A stretch of 64,000 bases of DNA from Setomelanomma holmii. Its lineage: Eukaryota; Ascomycota; Dothideomycetes; Pleosporales; Phaeosphaeriaceae. Shown here piece after piece: positions 1 to 8,862 of this stretch (position 1 is its first letter; each line of letters starts with the position of its first letter). The stretch covers positions 1 to 64,000 of the forward strand of contig ML978184.1 of NCBI GenBank assembly GCA_010015745.1, in the 5' to 3' direction. The notes under the pieces were generated by a model, which worked only from the letters and a program-made list of their open reading frames with translations, was not told where the DNA came from and searched no databases. Position numbers and translations under genes: made by a program.

Positions 1-1351
1 CTCTTAAGCCCTTGTTCTCATCTTGTAGAAGCTCGTTTTAGACTTAGAGATGGTGGAGTGAAGCACTAAGCTTCTTCCCCTCTGCTACTGCGTTGTCCTT
101 TACTGCAGCACGTATGAGGCGATCCATTTGTCTCCAGTCAGATGGGCTGAGCCTTGAAGAGCTTTCTCGTGACCTCTGCTCATCTGGTGTTCTTGGGGCG
201 AATCTTTTGAGTATAACGCTGGGGTTGGCTGGTGAGATGCCTGTTGCTTCAAAAGACTTTAAGATTGACTCTTCTTTGAAGGAGCTCATCCAGGCCTCCC
301 AAAACAACGGGAAGAAGTCGCCTTTTGCAATCAAGATGAGGCCTTAGCTCTTTTAGATCCAGTGTGAGAGCTCAGTGGAGTAAGCTGTTGCAAGTGGCTT
401 GAACATCACTACATCAAGTGGCTGAAGCGTATGAGTTGAGTGAGGAGGGAAGATGGCCAGAAGGATCTTGTTGTTGTCGCAGTAATCGATAAAATCCATG
501 GTAAGATGAGATCCATGGCCATCAAGGATGAGGAGCCTGTACGCCTCATCTGCCTTCTTCCTCGTGCAGCAATCAAACACCTGCTCAAGCCATGCTAATC
601 CAAGCTCATTGTTAGTCCATCCTGATGGAGATGAGGCTAGAAAAACGTCGTGTTCTCCAGCTTTTACGTCTGCCACCCAAGTGGCTCAAAGCCTCTTCTT
701 AGCTTAGTAAATGAGGCCTGGTGGGAGAGCTACTCCATCTGCCCCAACGCAAGCCAAGACGGTAATCCACTCTCTTGAGCCATCTTGAGTAGATGCTCTA
801 ATCTCCTTTTTCACCCACATCCTCTTACTGAAGATGTGCTTTGCTCTTGCTGTTACTCTAAGTAAGAAGCCCTTCTCATCCATATTATAAGTATGGCGGG
901 GCTGCACGTTGTACTGGTTGATCTTTGAGTGCAACAAGCCAAAGTAGAGCGTGTAGCTTGCTTTTGAATCAGCTTAGTGGCGTTTAGAGTCCATCCTAGA
1001 CGTCCATCTTGAGATGAGATTGAGCTTGTGGTTGCTAAGAAAGCGGGTAACCCATCTCTGGCTCACAGGCTTTTGAGCTATCTGGGACGCGAAATTTTGT
1101 ACCATCTCTCTTGTAGGTGGTAATCTTCGCCTTGATAAGTCTTCAATATAGCGTACAAGCTCTATCTCTTGTTGTGGTTGAAGATTGCGTTGGTTGAGGT
1201 TTTTGGCTTGCATGGTGGTTGTTTTGCCTCTATGCCTTCGGATCAAAGTAGAGCGTACAACACCATGTTTTGCAGCAATCTTTGTATATGAAAAGTCATC
1301 TCCTTGCTCTTGCAATTCAATTTCTGCAAGCGCTTCCTCAATCGGGCTCAT
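1..1351 (-). pseudogene. Fot/pogo transposase pseudogene A, 3' end outside window
   Basis: One reading frame runs from ATG 1349-1351 leftward to the window edge without indels but with seven in-frame stops: 974-976 (TAA), 704-706 (TAA), 686-688 (TGA), 353-355, 344-346, 44-46 and 38-40 (all TAA). Read through, it has an N-terminal psq-like helix-turn-helix and CENP-B-type DNA-binding region (residues about 1-125), the first catalytic Asp region (YNMDEKGF), the second Asp (LILDGHGSH) and the third (THTLQPLDVVMF), then a C-terminal region starting KGDFFPLFW. Relatives, as I remember them, carry Gln at several of the stops, so CAA to TAA changes (CpA to TpA, the RIP signature) are the likely cause. 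It cannot make active transposase. Confidence 0.85.
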
Positions 1352-1405
1352 ATTAGTGGAATTATTGCGTGTTGAAGGTGAAGGATATTGTGTTGTTTTG
1401 GTGTT

Positions 1406-1438
1406 CCCCGCGCATCACGCGCCCCCGCGCATCACGCG
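1406..1438. repeat. Tandem 17-bp-period subrepeats in element A terminal region
   Basis: Two identical 16-bp units, CCCCGCGCATCACGCG, lie at 1406-1421 and 1423-1438 with one base between. Their position between the transposase start and the element end fits transposase binding sites in a terminal inverted repeat. The partner repeat is off the window, so inversion cannot be verified. Confidence 0.6.
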
Positions 1439-1451
1439 TCCATCCTCGTTA

Positions 1452-1503
1452 CCTCATGGGCGAGTGGCTCACTCTGCCAAGCCCCCACCAAACTCTACTG
1501 TCC
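1452..1503 (+). repeat. Left terminal inverted repeat of element B
   Basis: This 52-bp sequence pairs with the reverse complement of 5104-5172, with a gap where the right end carries an extra 17-bp unit. It ends 8 bp before the transposase ATG at 1512. Confidence 0.8.
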
Positions 1504-2334
1504 TACACAGTATGAACGCGATAACTCAACCACACCACGATCTACCAGCTTCAAAGGAGGCTCGATTACAGCTTGCGCTTCTGGCTATCAAACAAGACAC
1601 GAATCTCTCTCAACGACGCGCTGCAGTTATCTACAACATCTCTCAAAAGTCCATCAGTAACCGACTTGCTGGGAAGCAGTTTCGACGCAATCGCGCGCCT
1701 AACTCAGCAAATCTTCGTTCAACTGAAGAGGAGGTGATCATTCAGTATATACTTGATCTTGACGCGCGAGGATTTTCGCCCCGGCTTCCTGCTGTAAAGG
1801 ATTTGGCTAATCTACTGCGCAAGGAGCGTGGCCAACGGTTGGTGGGCGTCAACTGGGCTGGAACCTTTGTCAAACGTTGTCCTGAGCTCCAAGTGAAGTT
1901 CAATCGCAAGTACGACCACAAGAGAGCTCTCTGTGAGGATCCTGAGGCTGTACAAGGCTGGTTCCGACTTGTAGAGAACACAAAGGCCAAGTACGGTATC
2001 CTTGATAAGGATACCTACAACTTTGACAAGTCTGGCTTCATGATGGGCATGATATCGATTGGAGCAGTAGTTACAGGCTCTGAGCGTCGAGGACAGCCGA
2101 AGACGGTACAGCAGGGTAATTGAGAGTGGACCACGGTGATTCAGGATATCAACGCAACTAGGTGGGCAATCCCACCCTTTGTCATCTTCCAGGGCAAGAA
2201 CTACCTCTCCGCCTGGTACCAGGAGGAGAATCTACTGTCTGATTGGGTTATTGCAGTCTCTGAGAACGGCTGGACGACAAATGAGCTTGGTCTGCAGTGG
2301 CTGAAGCACTTTGACGGTCATACAAAAATACGTA

Positions 2335-2397
2335 ACGTGTTTTACAAGCGAGTGCGCATTACAAGCGAGTGCGCACCCCACCAACTTTCTGCAACGC
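2335..2397 (+). repeat. Left terminal inverted repeat of element C
   Basis: 63 bp, matching the reverse complement of 4128-4196 except for a 6-bp gap. It contains two tandem ACAAGCGAGTGCGCA units at a 17-bp period. Confidence 0.92.
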
Positions 2398-2414
2398 GTA
2401 AACTTCTAACTACT

Positions 2415-4070
2415 ATGGCACCCCCAACTCAAGCCCAGCCAGCTTCCTATGAGGCTGATATACACCTTGCTATCTCGGCTCTTCAGCAAGATCAAATTCA
2501 GAGTGAGGCAGTTGCTGCTCAGACGTTTAACGTCTCTTGAGATACACTCCACCGCCGATGCGCTGGCAAGCCTGCTCGACGCAATTGCCAGCCTAACTCA
2601 AAGAAGCTTACCCAGCTAGAAGAGGAGGTGATTGTTAGCTATATACTTGACCTGGATCGACGTGGATTTGCGCCTACGTTCGACGCTGTACGTGATATGG
2701 CTGATAAGCTGCTGGCTGCGCGCGGCGCACGTTGCGTTGGCGTCCACTGGCCGCGCAACTTTGTCAAGCATACAGACAGTCTTACAACGCGTTTCAATCG
2801 AGCTTACGATAGGCAGAGAGCTCTATTTGAGGATCCTGTACTAATCAGAGACTGGTTTGAGCTTGTAGAGCAGACAAAGGCCAAGTATGGCATCTGCAAT
2901 GAGGACGTCTACAACTTCGACGAGGCTGGCTTCATGATGGGCAAGGTTACGACTCAGCTTGTTGTGACAGGGTCAGAGAGAAGAGGCAGGCCAAAGGCTA
3001 TCCAGCCAGGCAATCGTGAGTGGGTGACGTTGATCGCTGCAATCAACACCGCTGGCTGGTCAATCCCACCGTTCCTCATCTTTGCTGGCCGCTATCATCT
3101 ATCTGCCTGGTACGAGGAGACAGAGATCCCACACGACTGGGCGATCGCAGTCAGCGACAATGGCTGGACAACCAACAAGCTAGGAGTTGACTGGCTAAAG
3201 CACTTTAATGCTCATACAAAGACTCGTGTTATAGGTGCACGTCGCCTGCTCATCCTTGACGGCCATGAGAGCCACCACTCTCTGGAATTTCGAGAGCTCT
3301 GCAAGGAGAACAATATCCATACGCTCTGTATGCCCCCTCACTCGTCACACCTACTGCAGCCACTTGACGTTGGCTGCTTCTTGCCATTGAAGCGCGCGTA
3401 CTGCCATGAGATTGAGGCTCTGATCCGCCACCACATCAACCACATCACCAAGCTCGAGTTTCTGCCAGCCTTTAAGGCAGCCTTTGATCAATCGTTTACG
3501 TCAGCAAATATCTGCTCAGCCTTTCGCGGTGCAGGCCTTGTGCCTCTCCAGCCAGACGCTGTTCTGTCGAAGCTTGACGTGCAGCTGCGTACGCCTACTC
3601 CTGCTGCTCTTGTGGAGGCTCTCTGGGAGGCTCGTACGCCGAGCAACGTACGTGAGCTTGAGGCTCAATCAACTCTAATACGCGATCGTGTGCAGCGGCA
3701 CAAGAGCTCATCGCCAGCCTCAATTATTCAGGCAATTGACCAGCTTAAGAAGGGGGCAGAGGTGATGATGCTTTCAGCTGAGCTGATGCGCGATCGGATC
3801 ACTAGCCTTGAGAGAGCTAATGAGGCAGCTACAAAGCGTAGACAGCGTAAAAAGAAGCGGATACAGAGGCAGGGGACCTTAACAAAGGGAGAGGGAGAGG
3901 ATATACTCGCTCAAAAGGAGGCTGACCAGCAGATAAGCGTGAACAGCGTCAAGGTGGAGAGCAAAAAAAAAAAAGGCCTTAGCCGACAGGCTCTGGCGCG
4001 CTGCAAGAGGTGCAGAGAGACTGGGCATAACTCACGTATGTGCAAAAAAGATACTTTAGATACTGCTTAG
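2415..4070 (+). pseudogene. Fot/pogo transposase C, one premature stop
   Basis: From ATG 2415 to TAA 4068 a single frame of 551 sense codons is interrupted only by TGA at 2538-2540 (codon 42). Relatives usually have Arg here, so CGA to TGA is likely. Domains: N-terminal psq helix-turn-helix (about residues 20-65), CENP-B/Tc5 DNA-binding region (about 70-140), DDE endonuclease with Asp in YNFDEAGF, Asp in LILDGHESHHS and Asp in LLQPLDVGCF, then a basic region and a C-terminal zinc knuckle CKRCRETGHNSRMC (CX2CX4HX4C). All three catalytic acids are present. Unless the stop is read through, or an ATG downstream supports a truncated protein, it is non-functional. Confidence 0.88.
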
Positions 4071-4127
4071 TATATTGTATCAACATCTCTCTATTATCTC
4101 TTAATGTGGTTGAGATGTACGCCTGTA

Positions 4128-4196
4128 GCGTTGCAGAAAGTTGGTGGGGTGCGCACTCGCTTGTACCGGTAATGCGCACTCGCTTGTAAAACACGT
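4128..4196 (-). repeat. Right terminal inverted repeat of element C
   Basis: 69 bp. On the minus strand it starts ACGTGTTTTAC and holds the same two 15-bp units, here 23 bp apart because of an extra 6 bp. TA follows at 4197-4198. Confidence 0.92.
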
Positions 4197-5103
4197 TACT
4201 GTTAGCACAGTACGTTTGCTCATTATTGACGGCCACGAGAGCCACGACTCGCTCGCTTTCCAGCAGTACTGCAAGGCAAATAAGACTATCACTCTCTGCA
4301 TGCCTCCTCACTTGTCGCACCTCCTGCAGTCTCTTGATGTAGGTTGTTTCTTGCCGTTGAAGAAGGCGTATAGGCGCCAAGCTGGGAACTTAATGCACAA
4401 CCAGATCAACCACAACACCAAACTTGAGTTCTTGCCCTGCTTTATTGCTGCATTTGACAAGTCAATAAATAAAAGCAATATCTAGAGAGGCTTTTGAGGT
4501 GCTGGTTTAGTTCTACTTAACCTAGAGGCGGTGATATCGAAGATGGATGTCCGCCTTTGTATGCCTACACCACCTACCGTTGACAACACTCCTTAGGAGT
4601 CGAAAACCCTAGGCAATACCCTAGAATTTGGGTCGCAATCGAAGCTAATTCGAGAGAGGATTGAGAGGCATGCAGATAGCTTGCCTACCTTGATGGTTGA
4701 TGCGGTTGAAAAGCTCACAAAAGGCGCTGAGATGATGGCGCATTCCTTGGTGTTAATGTGCAACCAAGTCAAGGAGCTTCAGGCAGCTAACGAGGCCGCC
4801 TCACGCCGTAAACCACGCAAGAGAAAGCGTATACAGGCAGAGAGGACCCTTACGGCTGAAGAGGGCGTGTGCTTGACCACCTTAAAGGAGTTTGCAGCGC
4901 GTAGTTATGGGAAGAAGGCGAAGAAGAGCGCGCGTGCTGAGGGCAGTGAGCCGACTCAAAGGCGCTGTGGACGCTGCAGCAAGGCTGGGCACAACTCGCG
5001 CACATGTAAACAAGTAGAAGAAATAGTCTCTGATTAATGTACTCTACTGTGCAGCACCGTACAGTACCGTAGAGAACCGTAGAGTTGCGTTTTGTACTGT
5101 ATG

Positions 5104-5172
5104 GGACAGTAGATTTTGGTGGGGGCTTAGCAGAGTGAGCCACTCGCCCGTGCGAGCCACTCGTCCGTGAGG
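5104..5172 (-). repeat. Right terminal inverted repeat of element B
   Basis: This 69-bp inverted counterpart of 1452-1503 contains two tandem 17-bp units (related cores GACGAGTGGCTC and GGCGAGTGGCTC on the minus strand). It is followed by the target dinucleotide TA at 5173-5174. Confidence 0.8.
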
Positions 5173-5174
5173 TA

Positions 5175-6503
5175 CGTTATAGAAGATTCGAGCGACTAAT
5201 ACTTGCGGATCTTCGTTAGTTGCTACAATCTTGCGTAATTTGTCTGCTTTCCTAGTGTTAACCATCTGCTTAGCCCCAATGAAGGTAGTGATCGATGATG
5301 TGTTAAGTGCTTTAGCATCCACCTGTTCCCTGCTTCATACGTGTGATTTGGGTGGTAGTCGACGGCAGCCTTGCGCTGAACGTCTGGTATAAGTGGCGGA
5401 CTACGAGGTGCGACCACGTGCTCCCGCGATCAACATAATTCGCCTCCAATAGCCGGTACAAATACCTTCATCAACCACATAAGGACTGAGCCCTCGAAGC
5501 GTTCGTCGTCCTTTATGGACATGACCGAAACGAGATTCAGAGCTGAGGCTTGGCACTTAGCTATCGCCAATCTCCGCTGTGCATCCTTCGCGGGAGAGAA
5601 ATCTTCCAGAGTCCAGCCACTACACAATGTACTTCTCATCGATAGCACGGTATCGGAGAATACGTCGAAAGTGCTTTTGTTGTAGTCAACGTGCGGGCGC
5701 TCCTCTTCTCGAACAAGACCCAACAAGCCGTATACCCTGTCTCGAGGGTCCGAACACTCATTTCTACTGTAGCGGTCGATACACATCTCGAGTGTCAATG
5801 AACCGACCCCACCAAATGTATCTCAGAAGAGCTGGTGTGTTTTCGGTAGCATCAGACGATGATAGTCCGTACAGCATGCCCGGATGTCGCGCGGTTCGAG
5901 CCGAAAATGGCCACACATAACAAGGAGCTCTGGCGCTAACAGCATCTCCTGTACGATCCAGAGCCTTGAAAAGTATGTGTTGCTCAATAAAGTGAACAGG
6001 TTTTTGAACTTTGCGGGGCCTCGAGATTCCGGAAATTCACGTGCCGCTTGTGTTGTTTCAAGATCACAGCCAAGCCATGTAATCACACTCACGCAGCGCT
6101 GATATATAGTCGCCATCAAGCTCACTTGGTCGGCTTTCTCGTGTGAATTTGACTGGTCGATGCAGACCTGGTCGATCCAGAACCAAGGACCAGCGATGTT
6201 AAAGGAATCGACTGCGATATGGCGTAGGAAATCGTGTAAATTCTGCCCAATCATGTTGTGGCAGCCATCGCTGGTGTATAGAGGTATCGGTTGTACTGTG
6301 CCACCCCAAGCATATGATAGCGCGGTGTATGGAAGAGCGGCTTTGAGATCGAAGATCTCAAGATCGCAGTGATACGGAGACATTGGCCCTTCTTTAGGGA
6401 AGAGTTTGAGCAACCGAATTTGATCCCTCAACCGGTCTAAGGGCGAATAGGAGTACCTGCCGGGAGGCGTCGATGCGGCCTTGGCCATGGGTATCGTGGA
6501 CAT
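5175..6503 (-). pseudogene. HET-domain (heterokaryon incompatibility) pseudogene
   Basis: HET proteins mediate non-self recognition and cell death after hyphal fusion in filamentous ascomycetes. The ATG is at 6501-6503. The frame contains the typical HET blocks: YTALSYAWGG (about residue 59), FWIDQVCIDQ (about 108) and FSRLWIVQEM, then the distal block DPRDRVYGLLGL. In-frame TGA codons fall at 5823-5825, between the last two blocks, and at 5430-5432; the same frame then runs to a stop at 5223. Family members usually exceed 600 residues, and the recognisable sequence stops near the edge of transposon B at 5174, so the 3' part may have been lost there. An intron hiding the first stop is possible but I see no good splice pair. 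Confidence 0.75.
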
Positions 6504-8862
6504 TAAGCTGCGGCCTTACTGCGCAGGAGGTGTCGAACCAGCTGTCGTGGTCGAAGTCGTGGTCGGACGCCCGTTCAGATGAGGTTAGCCGGAGTTACAA
6601 CAGGGCCGGAACGGTACGGACAGGAACGGTGAAGAAGTGAAGGTCTCCTCGACCACATGCGGGTGAATTTTGCCAAGAAACATTGCACAAGTCCGTTGGC
6701 CAATTATCATCCTTGCAGCACAGTCCACTGCCCCTCCATCACTGCGCCACGAAAGCCATCACCCTCAAGCATGGCAAGCGATCGAGACATTTCGTGTGTG
6801 GTAGGCGTTCTGACCTGAACGAGCGACCTGGTAACCCCATGTTGCTTCTTGAGCTGCCGATTTTGTAATGAAGATGAAGATTGCAGGCCGCTGAAGGACT
6901 GCTGGTTTAGCTTCATGACAACAAGACGCGTTCTTTGAGATGGTGCAACTTATGTGTCCTGCGGTCGATGGGAAAAGTGAGCAATCATTGATGAAGCAAT
7001 AATGCATGGATGACGACGATACCTACTTCATCGCACCGGTACCAGTCGAACCTTCCCCGTCAAGACCTACGGCCCGCCTCTTTCGCTCAGACGCTGGCTG
7101 AAGTGCTGACGACACGCGTCGGAGGCAGCTGACCAGCAACAGCGCAAGCGACACGCGAAAACCGCACGAAGTTGAAGTCGAATCTGCAACTTGCACGGAC
7201 AAAGCACGACTGCATTCATAGCGCGACGCAGATCATCCTCACACAGCCCCTCCACTGCTCACCAGAACAACCGAAACTCACTCTCGTCTTGACACGTCTC
7301 CGCTCTGTCTCAAAAGACTGCAGCAAAACCACAAATCCTCCTCCGCCCAACCCACCCACCGGCCCTTCCCACCCCTCACCATGCCCGATTCGACTCACAT
7401 ATTACCTCACCAAACGCGTCTCACGCGTCCACGACCTCACCTGACACCCGATCAACGCGCGGACACTAGGTCCGGCGGGTGGAGCGGGTGCTGACATAAG
7501 GGCTTCGTGAGTGGCTGCGGGAAACGCGTTAGTGTAGCCGTATGCGGAGCTAGGTGCATGTCGTCTCGGCGACGAGCATGGGGTGGACTTTTTTTGCTGA
7601 TAGATGTGGGCACCCATATGATGCTGCAGTGTAGATTTTTTCCGCTGCTGGAGGTGAGGAAGGTGGGGAGGAGGGGTTGGGGAAAATGACAAAATTCTTG
7701 CAGTGAACACTTTACTTGAAGATACTCGATATGAAATTACCTGGCAGCACAGAAGCTCACTCACCAGGTAAAGCAATACAGTGGCTGCACGCTAGGCCCA
7801 ACCGTTGTACCTGGAACATTCGCTGAGCCATGATAACGCCTGTGCACGACACGTTACGAAACGGTTACGGCACGGCTGTGCGGAGCCCGGAGCTTACATG
7901 GCACACACTTGGGTTCTTCACAGTTTCTTCTTGGTTCCTCAGAGTTTCTTCCACTTCATTCATAACTAGCTAATCTTCTCCAGAGGTGTCCTTTCCATCA
8001 AAAGAACCAGCTGATCTATCAAGTGAAGGAGCCACTTCGTCCGAAAGGCTCCTCTCCAGCCAGCCCTCCGTCCGAATCGAACCCACTCCGAAGAGACCCT
8101 ACCAAAAAGACAATAAATAGGGATTAGTCGTTCACGCTTCGAGAAAGTCGTTGATCGTCGTGAAGACCCCCAAATCCCAACATCGAATACACCGTTGCCT
8201 CGCCGACCCTTCATAATGTTCGTTATGCTGTCGTGATAAGGAGATGTAGGGCTTGAGAGCCAGCAAGGAACGCAATGAGCCACGCTATGTTGCGGGCTTA
8301 GAAAGAGAAGCAAATATGGCTGAGCATCGAGTGCCAACGTGTCGAAATGTACAAAAGAGGCAAAGCATCCACGAGACAGCCGTATGTCCAACAGGCTAGC
8401 TAGGGGTGGCCAGGCATGTTGCTTTGTATGCTGACAGACTATGAGTCGCCGAGTCACCTTAACCACTCCAAGTCAGACCCATTGCCGGCATGCTTGCCTC
8501 CAAATTATTGAAAAAGATCGAGGAAACAGATTGTGGGCACATGCAACCGTTATCGTCATGAGCCGTTCGTACCCAAAACAAGAAACACGAAAAGATCTTC
8601 GGTGGCCCTCCCAAAGTTGTCGATAATGTCGAGACATAAGATATAATGCCAACATCGAAGGGTCGTCGATATGTGAAGGTAAGGCCGATATGAACAGACA
8701 TAGGAAATACTTTTCGGATGGAGCACATGGCAAGTATATGCTCGCAACGATACGGCTTCGTCGCCATAGGCAAGGCGAAAGAGGCCATCAATGTATACGC
8801 CCACGATGCACTTTGGGAATGCTGATATGCAACTGTTGCTTGAGGAGAAAGACGGTGACCGC
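6504..8862. other. Intergenic, no supported gene
   Basis: About 2.4 kb between the HET pseudogene and the next gene. Open frames here are short, several lack ATG, and none shows a recognisable domain or splice structure. It lies next to the transposon nest and could hold unrecognised repeat remnants. Confidence 0.5.

Larger units (their letters stand above)
1..1449 (-). mobile_element. Fot/pogo-type DNA transposon A (partial, degenerate)
   Basis: This is a Tc1/mariner-superfamily element of the fungal Fot/pogo class, running on the minus strand off the left window edge. The right end is marked by a terminal region (1400-1449) with two exact copies of a 16-bp GC-rich unit (1406-1421 and 1423-1438, 17-bp period), then TA at 1450-1451, the target of the class. 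The single gene inside is a broken transposase. The other terminal repeat lies outside the window, so the element's full length is not visible. Confidence 0.75.
2335..4196 (+). mobile_element. Fot/pogo-type DNA transposon C nested in element B
   Basis: This is an 1862-bp element flanked by TA duplications at 2333-2334 and 4197-4198. Terminal inverted repeats are 2335-2397 (63 bp) and 4128-4196 (69 bp), starting ACGTGTTTTACAAGCGAG. They are identical except for a 6-bp gap (about TACCGG) in the left copy. Each holds two copies of ACAAGCGAGTGCGCA. It carries one transposase with a single in-frame stop, so it is much less decayed than its host element B and must be the younger insertion. Confidence 0.92.
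1512..5037 (+). pseudogene. Fot/pogo transposase B, interrupted by element C and stop codons
   Basis: The ATG is at 1512. The 5' part (1512-2334) encodes the helix-turn-helix, CENP-B-like region and first catalytic Asp (YNFDKSGF); it has a TGA at 2121-2123 where paralogue C has Arg (GNREW). Element C interrupts it at the CGT-ACT codon junction (TA 2333-2334). The 3' part resumes at 4199 in the correct frame: the joined frame reads across FDGHTKIR and VRLLIIDGHESH (second Asp), then SLDVGCFLPL (third Asp) and a C-terminal zinc knuckle CX2CX4HX4C (CGRCSKAGHNSRTC). Further stops lie at 4483-4485, 4495-4497 and 4594-4596. The 4495 and 4594 stops correspond to Arg and Trp codons in C, so they fit C-to-T and G-to-A changes. 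It is inactive. Removing 1864 bp restores frame continuity, strong evidence for clean insertion. Confidence 0.88.
1452..5172 (+). mobile_element. Fot/pogo-type DNA transposon B, split by nested element C
   Basis: The element is bounded by TA at 1450-1451 and TA at 5173-5174. Its ends are inverted repeats: 1452-1503 matches the reverse complement of 5104-5172, both starting CCTCA and including GGGCGAGTGGCTCACTC. Removing nested element C plus one TA (2335-4198, 1864 bp) leaves 1857 bp, the usual size for Fot1/Pot2-type elements. The left repeat has one copy of the 17-bp subunit where the right has two. It encodes one transposase, now broken. It abuts element A, sharing the TA at A's end. Confidence 0.85.

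Noticed and set aside
1185..1511. N-terminal extension of the element B transposase frame upstream of 1512
   Set aside because: It runs through element A's start region and terminal repeats; the first codon consistent with the family is ATG 1512.
5044..5322. 92-codon minus-strand ORF spanning the right end of element B
   Set aside because: Crosses the transposon boundary at 5172-5174 and includes terminal-repeat sequence.
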